NCBI GenBank assembly: GCA_026874595.1
Contig: CM049316.1
Coordinates: 26,829,339-26,893,338 of the forward strand
Direction of reading: 5' to 3'
Length of the DNA: 64,000 nucleotides
DNA from: Sipunculus nudus
Lineage: Eukaryota; Annelida; Sipuncula; Golfingiida; Sipunculidae
Made by a program: the position numbers and the translations under genes. The notes under the pieces are model-generated. The model saw only the letters and a program-made list of their open reading frames with translations, was not told the origin of the DNA and did not search any database. Of the stretch, positions 12,196 through 21,373 are shown one piece after another. How positions within the stretch are numbered: position 1 is the stretch's first letter; each line of letters begins with the position of its first letter.

Positions 12196-13038
12196 GTCGA
12201 CGATTACGTTGCGTATCTTCCAAACAGGTGGACATCATCCTTAAGCACGGCAGATAGAAAGTGGATGGCACGGGCCCTCTTTACTCCTGATGGACAGCTC
12301 AAACAGAATCTTGACCTTTGGCTTCACCCACCGCCGCCGCCACGCCGCCTCAGCACAACCCCGAATCCAGACAGATATTTCTGTCATCGGTTATTCCTAT
12401 GGATGCCTCGCCGGATGTGGCAACTGAGACTCATCTGCCCCAACTGTGCCGGGAAAGTGGAAGAACCGGAAAAGTTTGGTAAAAATACACCAAAAGAGTT
12501 AACATCGAAGGGTCTGTACAACCGAATAAGGACTGTGGTAGATGTAGACAGTGTGTACTTCATAGCCACCGAGTACCTCGGCTGTAAGTCGTGTAATTAA
12601 TGCTATATTTCCTGGGCAAAACCAATCCTTGAACAGCTGGACCTTGGTCATCGCATGCTTTTCCCAGCTACTCTCACTCACCGAGGGGCTTGTGATATGA
12701 AAGTGGTGACTCTTCTTCGCTCTCGGACAATGGGAAACAGCTCAACATCGTTACACCATAGCCTTGAGGAAATGCACAGCGAATCTTGGCTTCGCCAGGT
12801 TCTACACTACCTGACAGATTGTGACAGGCACAAAAAGAACAGTTCCTCCGGTATGCATGAGCATCTGCGAAGGCATATCATCACGGTATACCAGCCACCA
12901 CTTCCATTTCCTGGTGTTCCAAACTACAGGCGCTTGACAAGTGCGTACACCGGGGACGTTCTACGTCGCCTTGAGGAAGTCAAAGCCCAGATTACGTCAA
13001 CCTATGGGTCTATTCTCAAGGTTGATTCAACCAAAAAG
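12196..13038 (+). CDS. DUF6729-like gene, exon 4, with internal stop
   Basis: 281 codons between TTTTTACAG and AAG|GTATGA, phase 0 at both ends. A proline run is followed by a PDRYFCHRLFLWMPRRMW-type motif, CPNC, then YFIATEYLGCKSC: two cysteine pairs expected to bind zinc in DUF6729-like domains. In the same frame comes ISWAKPILEQLDLGHR and a histidine/cysteine-bearing segment. Codon 135 (12598-12600) is TAA, directly after the second cysteine pair, with conserved coding on both sides in the same frame: a point nonsense change. Removing it as an intron (GTAAGT at 12584) would destroy the cysteine pair and break frame. Confidence 0.75.
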
Positions 13039-13384
13039 GTATGATTTTCATTCTTTAAATTAAATGTTCATTCTATTTAATCGAAGGGAACTCTCTTTTC
13101 ATTTTCAGATATGAGGTTACCTAAGTCAGCTTTTTTAGAATGAAAGCATTCTTATTTATATCATGTTAATATTAATATACGTAATTCAATATTTAACTAA
13201 ACGCGTGGACACAAAATATGCCTTTATAATTTAAAACTTAACATTTTAACGGGATTAAAAAGTGGTCAGACCGGCCTTTCACCAGTAGTGGGTTTTCACC
13301 AACCGCGTGAGTATTCATGCACTTAAAGTTTGCTTGAAATAATCCTTTCGAAATGATTAAAGGATTGATCTATTTCTCCGGCAG

Positions 13385-14179
13385 ATTACGAAAAAGATGG
13401 CAGGCAAGTTTGCTAGAACTGCTGCCTGGGCCACCAATGTGGGAAATGAACGTGGCGAAATTCTGATGTCGGTCCTTACAACCTTTGAGGGCCTTGGCCT
13501 CCGACCCATGGCCCAGGGCATTGTCCGACGTTACAGGAATGCAGGGGAAGAACCGCCATGCCTTATGTGGACAGGGACTGCTGTACCTCGGATGATAAGC
13601 CACTCATGAGCCAGCTATTCACCCCATGGAAGGTCAAGGTGCGCTTAGACATCTGGCACTTCATCCGGAGGTTCAGTGTTGGTTGTACAACTGACGCCCA
13701 TCCACTGTATGGAACATTCATGTCACGCCTGTCTTCATGCATCTTCAGGTGGGATGAGGGTGACCTTCACATTCTCCGTCAAGCCAAGGCATCAGAGCTG
13801 CTGACTCAGGGAATTGATCCGAAACATGTCACGGACAAACTTGTTGAAAGATCAATCAGCCGTGATAAGATGTCGAGGCACTGCCGACGAGAGACAAGAG
13901 GTGTGGCACGGACAACGTCCTTAATTGAGCAACTCTTGCGAAGTATGGCTAATGCCACAGATTCTCTTGGGGTACCATTGTTTGATAAAGACCGGATGGT
14001 GAAGATATGGGAAACCCAGAAGAAGCATATCGAATGCATCCAGGATCCACAAGGGTTACAACTGTACACCCGTGTCGGGACATTGCACAAAGGCGGCGTG
14101 GAACTGAATATCTACAGGTGCGCAAGGGGATCCACGTCACTAGAGTCATTCCATCTACACCTTAACCGGTTCATCCCAG
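13385..14179 (+). CDS. DUF6729-like gene, exon 5, RNase H-like core, with frameshift
   Basis: Acceptor CTCCGGCAG, donor CCCAG|GTAAAA, phase 1 at the end. The first part (13385 to about 13555) encodes a VGNERGEILMSVL-type segment. The rest (from 13558) continues one frame away with YVDRDCC, LDIWHFIRR, LYGTFMSRLS and STSLESFHLHLNRF. The change of frame at 13550-13560 equals loss of one base or gain of two. The Asp of YVDRDCC, the Asp of LDIWHF and the Glu of SLESFH are candidates for a DDE-type triad by analogy with other RNase H-fold transposases; this is inference. Confidence 0.75.
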
Positions 14180-14482
14180 GTAAAATTAATGGGTTGTTTG
14201 AAAAATAGTGATAAGGTGAATGCAATCTGTACTGATTGCCAAGACAGCAGTAAAGGTCAACCACCATGAATCGACTCTTCCTTTTTAAACACACTTTTGG
14301 CTCTGTTTTAATTTGTGTTCTTCCTCGAAAATACGACTATAAGCTACATACATTTCATATATATAAATAGCCAACCAAAAATATCCAGAATGTCTCAAAT
14401 CTAAACATAATTACAGAGTTTTTCTTTGTAACATGTACCTTTCATTTCTTGATAAATAAATTAAAATAAAATTTAATTTCAG

Positions 14483-14692
14483 GCACTAGTGCCAGCGCCC
14501 TGCATTTTCAGGTGTATCTCCTGGAAGGTCTGGCTCGCTGGAATTCAAGTCGGGCCACACAAGCACTAGCCAGCCCAACCTCAACCGTTCGTTGCTTTGA
14601 CACCAGACTAAAGAACAGAGTAAATGAACTCAGCAAGTCCGTCTTGAATACAGAACAGTTCAAGGAGTATCGGCCTCCAGGAAAATACACAG
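14483..14692 (+). CDS. DUF6729-like gene, exon 6
   Basis: Acceptor TAATTTCAG, donor CACAG|GTATTA, phase 1 at both ends. The join with exon 5 is seamless: ...RFIPG then TSASALHFQVYLLEGLARW, a segment I know to follow directly in this family. This intron is therefore well supported. Confidence 0.75.
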
Positions 14693-14972
14693 GTATTAAT
14701 TAGTTTATTAGAATGAAAAGCATTAAACAAGAATTTAAAACTAGACCTCTAAGTTGTTAATTTGATAATTAAGATTGTTTACCCATAGTTCATTCATTCA
14801 TTACGCAATTTATACATTCCGCATTTTAATGCTTCCTGAGAATTAAAGGAATGTCAAAGACAAATGATAAGCCATTACATGGTGTTTTGAGTTCATTTAA
14901 AAACACGAAGTATCATACTTAAATTAATCAATGTTTATTCCCTTTTGTAAATCATTTCTATTTTTGTTTTAG

Positions 14973-15067
14973 GAGAGAGGATCGGGGTGGAGTACCTACT
15001 GCCGCAATCTGAGTTTGACCTTACTCAGCTGACTGAGGAGGCAAAGGACATGACCGAGGAGGATGAG
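14973..15067 (+). CDS. DUF6729-like gene, exon 7
   Basis: Acceptor TTGTTTTAG, probable donor GAG|GTAGAT. Encodes GERIGVEYLLPQSE and then an acidic tail. An alternative donor (CAA|GTACTC at 15086) would extend it by six codons. Confidence 0.6.
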
Positions 15068-15206
15068 GTAGATGAGTACATGCAAGTACTCTGTCATTAA
15101 AACCTCAAGGAGAAGGATAACATACATTAGAAATTATTTGACGGATCTTCATGTGCTGACAGTTTTTTTATTACAATTTTCACATTTTATAGATGCTGAA
15201 GCAGAG

Positions 15207-15434
15207 GACGATGAAGTGGTTGACCAAACTGTGCCCAGCATGCAGGATGTCAATGTGACAGCTTTTGAGGACATGCTAGGGAGGGACTTTGCTTCATCAT
15301 CAAGCAGTCAACGTGGGCCTGAAAGTTCAAGATCTCAGTTGGTACCACCTTCACCAGTCGAGGGATCAAGTTCAGATGTGACAGCTGACCCACAGCCATC
15401 AGAGTCTGAGGCAATTGCTGAAGTTGGTCATCAG
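15207..15434 (+). CDS. DUF6729-like gene, exon 8, acidic/Ser-rich
   Basis: The donor CAG|GTTAAT is clear. The 5' end is uncertain: the best acceptor (TTTTATAG at 15192) gives the wrong phase after exon 7, while an AG at 15205-15206 keeps frame. Encodes an acidic stretch followed by a serine-rich linker, low complexity. Confidence 0.5.
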
Positions 15435-15763
15435 GTTAATTACATTCTTTGAACACTTGTCAATTTTATAAAACATGGTATCAATATATCGATAATATTT
15501 AAAAAGAAGATTAAGTGATTATAAAGAAATTACAAAGCATTGTGCATATGAATGACACTTGATTTTCATTATCGTTGTGTTTAAATTTCATTCCTTAAAA
15601 AGCACTATTACTTGAATGAAAATGTTATATATTTTTAGATTTGATTACACAGTCATCCAGATTGTTATTCTGAAATATTAACTTGGCACATACATGCATA
15701 TGGCAGATGTATTTTAATATTTTTATATTTTGTTTGGAAGAGTGAAAACTTTTGTTTTGGCAG

Positions 15764-16017
15764 GTTACCATTGACTCGCGAGATATTGCAGGATGGGATC
15801 TCGTACTTGAGCTGGCAGATTACCTGATAAACTTGAAATGCCTAGCACTCTCAAGTAAGCAGGTGTCACAGATCATCATTCTGTATGAGGGTCTACATGG
15901 CTACGACAAAAAGCCAACAACATACACACCCAGGTGCACCCCAGAGAAGACAGCCCATGGACGTTTTAAGGCCAAAAGGACCAGCTCTGTTGTCCCAGGG
16001 ATTGAGATTACTCAAAG
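15764..16017 (+). CDS. DUF6729-like gene, exon 9
   Basis: Acceptor TTTTGGCAG, donor CAAAG|GTAACA, phase 2 at the end. Encodes a helical region (WDLVLELADYLINL, then LSSKQVSQIIILYEGL) and a basic stretch ending in GRFKAKR. Position and length fit the family's region after the catalytic core. Confidence 0.65.
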
Positions 16018-16389
16018 GTAACATCGTGAAACAAAACTAAAACCTTTGGTCATCATTCTACCTTTATTTATAAATTCTAAAAAAATTATAATGTACAAAT
16101 TCCTATGTCCAAAGACTTTCCATCTGAAATTTTCTTTAACCTGACATGTCACATTCATTGGAAAATATATTAATTTATTTATATATTCATAATTGATTTA
16201 TTTATAATCCCTTTTAAAATTCTCCAATCGCATTCACAGTGAAGGTGCATTTTCAGGAAAGGCTATAATGAAAGCAAGAAAACATAAAAAAAATTCTTCA
16301 CCTTTCTATAAGATTCACCTATTCATTATCTGTTGCATTCAGCAATTCTTTGGTGATTTAGTAACCGTAGTTCACATGATTTCTTTCAG

Positions 16390-16635
16390 AAGTTTCCTCG
16401 GTCCAGGAACCCCTGCCGCTGACCCATCCTGCAACAGGATTGTGGAGGCATTGTGCCGCCAGCTATGCTCCACCTACAGGTCTCCGAGGAGGAGTGGAGG
16501 GAGGTACAACCCCCGATATGGTGTAGTCCTTGAGCGGTACCGGATGATCCGCAATCTGGTGGTCAGCAACCCGGCCCTGATGGATGCAACCAATCTGGTT
16601 CTTCCGAATATCAACCAACGCACGCTCAGCACCTG
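16390..16635 (+). CDS. DUF6729-like gene, exon 10
   Basis: Acceptor TTCTTTCAG, donor CACCTG|GTATGT, phase 2 at both ends. Encodes CNRIVEALCRQLCSTY, RYGVVLERYRMIRNLV and LPNINQRTLSTW, a helical region typical of the C-terminal half of this family. No defects. Confidence 0.7.
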
Positions 16636-17123
16636 GTATGTTTTCACTTTAACTTTAAAATAACTGTGACATGATATGATTTTACACAAAACAATTTCAG
16701 ATGTAGTCAAACTTGGGATTTCTATTGCAATATATGTATGTATGTATATATGTTTATATATAAATATATATATATATATTTTTATATATATATATATTTA
16801 AATACATATATATCATCAAAAGAATCCTTTTATTTTGTTCGTCTTTAAAGGTTACTTCTAATCTTTCTTTGCTGTAAGGTTTTTGTCGTTGGGAATTAAA
16901 GTTTATTATTAGTTAATCTTTTTCTTGCAAACAATATTCAGGTTTTGTTCATGTTTTCCATGTTTCTTTATATGTTATAAATTCAGAAAAACAAGAGGCT
17001 TGTCAAGATTTTCTTTAATTCAGTCTAAATGTCAAAAAAGCGTTTAGATAAAATTAAAAATTATAATTTACTTTCTTTAACCTGTATTGACACTTAGTCC
17101 AACACGTATATTTATTTCGACAG

Positions 17124-17832
17124 GTATGACACCGTGCAGCGCAAAGAGGAAACGGCAGTCCTGCTACAAGGTATACATTTGCCAGATGCAACCCCAGTTA
17201 GTAGAAATCCTCTTCCACCTGCCAAGGTGTTGCCTTCCGTTCCACCTGAACAACAGCATGACCTCATGAAGTTCACGGAACCAGAAAACACTGCAGGAGA
17301 AGCCAGACTTGGGAAGGCAAGGCGGCGATTGATTCACCCAAGCCCAACATCTACTGCAGGGAGCAGAGCAACGTCTTCCACAAGTACCCCTGCTCATCAA
17401 GTGAGTACAGACCAGAGCTCCTCAGATTCTCCTCCTCCATCTCGGATGCTGGTTCTGCAGTCGGAAGATCGTGCACCAGTGTCCATTGCCATATATGATG
17501 GTCCTGCTGCGGCTGCAAAACTGTCTGCAACTCGAAGCACAGAAGTGTCCACTGAGAGTCAAAGCAAGAGAGAGAAGATCACAAGCAGGTCCACTTTGTG
17601 GTATAAACGTAAAGCTCACAGGGAAGATTTGGAGAGGGAGGAGAAAGGACAGCCACCAAAGAAAAGATACACCAAATACAAGTTACACTACACATGTAAG
17701 AAGTGTAACCAGGACCGTACAAAAGAAACTGGCCATTCTCAACTGTATGGCAATTGGTACTGCCCAAATGACCCCAACCGGATCCCATTTCAAGATTGGA
17801 GGGAGCAGATACTGGCGAAGAAAAAAAAGTGA
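17124..17832 (+). CDS. DUF6729-like gene, last exon, zinc-binding basic tail
   Basis: Acceptor TTTCGACAG, frame open to TGA at 17830-17832. Starts with YDTVQRKEETAVLLQG, then a long Ser/Pro linker, then a basic stretch (KKRYTKYKLHYTCKKC) with CX2C, a His and a further Cys (NWYCPNDP), forming a likely zinc ribbon, and a terminal KKKK. The basic tail suggests DNA or nuclear targeting. No defects. No AATAAA lies close after the stop. Confidence 0.7.
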
Positions 17833-19018
17833 CCTACTGCTAGTATACCTCATATAATTTTGCAAGTCTTTTTATTGTCCAAAATCTGCTGAAACTTAAT
17901 GTTGATGGACATGAAATTCTGATCAATACTGCACAAACATCCGGAACTCCTTCTTAAAAACTATCTTCAAATTCACTTATTACTAATAGATATTCACCAA
18001 TAATGTATTCGCCACGAGGTCGATTTCCTGCATAGTCTGTGCATTATAAAGGGGTAGGAAGATATTAGGTGTCTTTATGTCTTCACCGCTGTAACTCGCT
18101 ATATATAAAATGATATTTTTTTTTACATTCTCTATCAGTATACTGCAATTGATATCTCATTTAAGTTCGAATCTCGGCAAACCTTTTCATAATTCGAAAG
18201 GTCAAAGGTCACCAAATTTTGAGGGATTTTGATATAAATCGTTATGAATGTTTACAAAAAAGACTAACGAAGGGTGGATTATGCAGATTTGCGGGAATCA
18301 GGTTTTATCAGCTTTTTGTACTTCTCAGAAACTAAACTTTACAGTGTTTTTTTTTTCTTGGGGGAGGGGGTGGGGTTGTTGCATTTGAGTCGATGTGCTC
18401 TCATAAATGATTTGTTATTATATATTTGTAAATATAGATGAAGAGTTTTCCTTTAATGGTAGATTTATGTCATCTTAATTTGTATGAATTTTTTAAACAC
18501 CAAAACCGTTACAAACATTTCAATGATTGCTGCAGATGTTTGGAAAACAATATAACACGGTAAATGTACTTTTTAATATGATTTTTTATGACAAAATGTG
18601 ACACATATGGGGTGCACTCTTGTGGACGCCATGGGAACTAGGTTCATGTTTTAACCTTATGGAATAAAATAACTCACTTTTTATTGACTAAATATGCTTC
18701 AATTTTGTTGTTTTGCTATTTTCGGTACTCTTTGACAATACACAGCCAATTTTCTTCCTTTTCCTTCCTCCTTTTCCCCTCTTTTCTCCCTCTTTTCTTC
18801 TTTTCTTTTGCCCCTCCGCGGGTGGCCTTTATGCCCCAGCTTCCCGGCACACACACACGGATAGGCCTCCATCGTATATGTATGAACAAATACCATGTTT
18901 GTAGTTAAGAAGCTCTTTTGTGTGTCAGTGTGTGTGGGTGTGATAGGGTGTGTGCAATGGTGTGTGTGTGTGTGAGGGTGCATGTGTGTCTGCGGATTGT
19001 GGACTGAGGCATTGTCGC
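17833..19018. other. Intergenic, no gene seen
   Basis: AT-rich. Contains a pyrimidine-rich strand bias at 18755-18815 and an imperfect (GT)n tract at 18917-18985. No terminal repeats of the upstream gene's putative transposon were recognised here. Confidence 0.4.
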
Positions 19019-19314
19019 GTTTTCATTTACCGGCATTCATCAGTTAAATAAAGCTTGGATATCAAAAACGTGTAGGCCTACATGCGAATGTACGTAGATA
19101 TATACGTTGACTGTAATTACGCAGAAAGAAAACTTTCGCACATGATTTCATCGTGTGTTGCACACGTACACATAATCCTACATATAGGCCTATACCTACC
19201 GTAGGTCTATAGGCAATAGGCAACAACCTGCACTCTTTTTTATTTGAAACGATAAAAAAAAGATTTAAATTGACCTAACACATTTTTAGGGTGGGTTAAT
19301 TAAAAAGTTTATAA

Positions 19315-19349
<35 letters not shown>

Positions 19350-19411
19350 ACTTTGGGTGACGTACCGTATGTTTGTTTGTAACCGGTATATATATATATA
19401 TATATATATAT

Positions 19412-20330
19412 TGTTATGTGGTAAGAGGTGTTAATATCTATTATAATTAATTACTGATTTTAACGCAATATTTTGGTACACATAAGATCAGTTACCAGTT
19501 CAGCAGATGGAAAGACAGATAGAGCGACAGAGAGAAATGATAATAGCCTAAATTGGTGTACCAACGCATTGTCTACCATTGTAAGACAGGTGTTTGGATT
19601 CCGATCTCCATATGTCGGTTAGCATATAGGTTTAGAAAAGAAGCTGATAAATGAGTATTTTAATGGACATAAATTCTGAATGCAGATAACCAGTGATTAC
19701 TATAGACTGGTATAATTGTTATAGCCATGTGAATGTAAACTTAATCAAGTAAGCCAAAATAGATTCTGTTATTATAGGCATCAGCAGAAGCCAGGTTTAG
19801 ATCTGGAGGACAGTGTAAAATGATATAAAAGTCAAAGGTACGGTGAATACCGGCCTGCGCATGAGGCAGTAATTTAGGACAGGAAAACTGTACCAAAAGT
19901 GAGTCAGTAAGTAGCTGGGTCACACAGAATTGATCAGGAGACAAATATGTACCCTGAATATATTAATATCAGGAATATAATGATATTACATGAGCTTTAG
20001 GTAAAACAAGGAAAAAGTTTGTGCGTAGGCGAAAGCCGAAGCCATATATGGTTATCTAAACATTCAGGTATGTCATAATGACACATATCCAATATCCAAT
20101 AGAAAAAGTGTAAGATGATGTAAAGGTTTGTGACGTAGTAATACTGATACAAAATCCTGTGTTGGGCTGGGAACTGGCAGACAGACCCACGCCATCATCA
20201 ACATGTAAACCAAGACAACTGGAAATAAAACAGCACAATATCCAACTTGGACTGTCTCAGTTATTCACCTGACGCGCCGTGTGACTGTGTTATGGCCAGG
20301 GAAGAACTCCCCTAATTCCCCGTTGTAACA
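19412..20330 (+). repeat. Element A 5' LTR (919 bp)
   Basis: Starts TGTTATGTGG and ends CGTTGTAACA. It matches the 3' LTR almost base for base; the only differences I found are in GTGTAAAATGATATAAAAG (about 19815-19833), where the 3' copy is 3 bp shorter with one substitution. AATAAA at 20224-20229 is the likely poly(A) signal, placing R near the 3' end. Short open frames inside are not coding. Confidence 0.93.
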
Positions 20331-20333
20331 CAT

Positions 20334-20347
20334 TGGTGGAGATCCGG
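20334..20347 (+). promoter_or_regulatory. Element A primer binding site
   Basis: TGGTGGAGATCCGG begins three bases after the LTR end. Leading TGG is complementary to a tRNA 3' CCA. Elements B (TGGTGGAGAGATCC) and C (TGGTGGCAGC) share TGGTGG, suggesting related primer tRNAs; the tRNA was not identified. Confidence 0.7.
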
Positions 20348-20386
20348 TTTCGGTACAACGATCTACCTCGTCACGACATAATCAAT

Positions 20387-21373
20387 ATGGCACCAACAGG
20401 ACAGAAGACATCATCAGATTCTACACCGTCAGGTAAAATAGACTGTTCAGTTATTCCCATGTTTTATGGAGATGGTGACACAGATGCAATTGACTGGCTC
20501 GACCGTTTTAACACCACGGCTGTCCTACTAGGCTGGACGAAACCGTCCGTAGAAGGTCTTAGAAGCGATCAGAGAGCTGAAATATTCTCCTTAAAACTAG
20601 CTCCAGGTAGTGTTGCCGCGTCTTGGTATCGTTCTCTACCTTTAGACACCCGTAAAGACTTTACAAAACTAGCAGAAGCTTTTACACAACGTTTCGCGCG
20701 TAAGGGTCAGAGACTCGCTATTTTAAGAACTTTTAATACAAGAGTTTTTCAGTCCAACGAAACTGTTGATCATTACATTGATCACCTCCGTAATATGGGA
20801 GCGCAGCTCGGTAAATCTGAACAGGATATCATGGACGCCATTAAAATTGGGTTTCCCAGAGGAATCCAACAATACATAGACTTAAAAGACCCACAAAATC
20901 TTGAAGATTTGACAGAACTAGCTCGTAAGGCTGTTGAATTTCATCCCATTACCAACTCGCCGATTCCACCACAACTTAATATAACGGAGCTGTGTGAAGA
21001 GATCAGCAACGCTGTTTGGCAGCGGGCCCCGTCGACCGCCACCGAATCTCCGCTGAGACGACCTCCCACACCATCACGTGAGCGCACAGGAATGCGTTCC
21101 GCATCACCTGCACCCCCTCCCCGCTGGCGATCTCCGGGACCACAACAACAACGCTCCACTCAAGGTTACAGACAACCCAGACGATCATTGCCAGGTAACA
21201 GTCAGCCACCTTCGCCGTGTCCACGGTGTGGTTATAATCATTGGGCTTATCTATGCAGATTTAAAAATGTTAGCTGTAATTTTTGTGGTGAAATAGGCCA
21301 TTTGGCCCGTGTATGTCGCAACGCTAAGACTACTCCTAAAACTGTCCGGTTTGATAGAGTAATGTTTAAATAG
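20387..21373 (+). CDS. gag: Element A Gag
   Basis: 328 codons from the first ATG after the primer site to TAG. The capsid-like part (about residues 25-205) has W-rich helical motifs typical of Ty3/gypsy Gag (WLDRF, ASWYRSL, RFARKGQ, GFPRGIQQYI). A Pro/Arg-rich linker follows, then two zinc knuckles: CPRCGYNHWAYLC (CX2CX3HX4C, slightly atypical) and CNFCGEIGHLARVC (CX2CX4HX4C), for genomic RNA binding. The stop comes 18 residues after the last knuckle, in the same frame as pol. An upstream in-frame TTG at 20333 overlaps the primer site and is unlikely to be the start. Confidence 0.9.
   Translation: MAPTGQKTSSDSTPSGKIDCSVIPMFYGDGDTDAIDWLDRFNTTAVLLGWTKPSVEGLRSDQRAEIFSLKLAPGSVAASWYRSLPLDTRKDFTKLAEAFTQRFARKGQRLAILRTFNTRVFQSNETVDHYIDHLRNMGAQLGKSEQDIMDAIKIGFPRGIQQYIDLKDPQNLEDLTELARKAVEFHPITNSPIPPQLNITELCEEISNAVWQRAPSTATESPLRRPPTPSRERTGMRSASPAPPPRWRSPGPQQQRSTQGYRQPRRSLPGNSQPPSPCPRCGYNHWAYLCRFKNVSCNFCGEIGHLARVCRNAKTTPKTVRFDRVMFK
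21371..21373 (+). promoter_or_regulatory. Element A gag-pol TAG, candidate readthrough stop
   Basis: The TAG ending gag is followed in the same frame by 52 open codons and then the protease region of pol. No frame change is needed, so only this stop separates the two. The next bases are GAT. No strong stem immediately downstream was seen by eye. It could be a functional readthrough stop or a simple nonsense change in a fused gag-pol; the same arrangement in element B favours function. Confidence 0.6.

Larger units (their letters stand above)
9867..17832 (+). pseudogene. DUF6729-like transposase-related gene, 11 recognised exons, broken
   Basis: Eleven segments with good GT-AG boundaries and compatible phases give one protein. 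In order they encode an N-terminal cysteine-rich piece, a Thr/Ser-rich linker, a region resembling DUF6729 (CPNC and CKSC pairs, FLWMPRRMW-like motif), an RNase H-fold-like region (YVDRDCC, LDIWHFIRR and STSLESFH as possible acidic positions), an IGVEYL-type segment, and a C-terminal zinc-binding basic tail. The family is known to me from fish and invertebrate predictions with transposon-like spread; the catalytic reading is inference. A TAA inside exon 4 (12598-12600) and a frame change in exon 5 (about 13550-13560) disrupt it, so it is a pseudogene unless these are sequence errors. No terminal inverted repeats were found. Exons upstream of 9867 may be missing. Confidence 0.7.

Noticed and set aside
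12584-12636. A 53-bp intron (GTAAGT to CAG) that would remove the TAA in exon 4
   Set aside because: It would break the reading frame downstream and delete a conserved cysteine pair and following residues; the nonsense reading is simpler.
20056-20238. 60-codon minus-strand frame, repeated identically at 27774-27956
   Set aside because: Both copies are inside the LTRs of element A, so identity reflects LTR identity.
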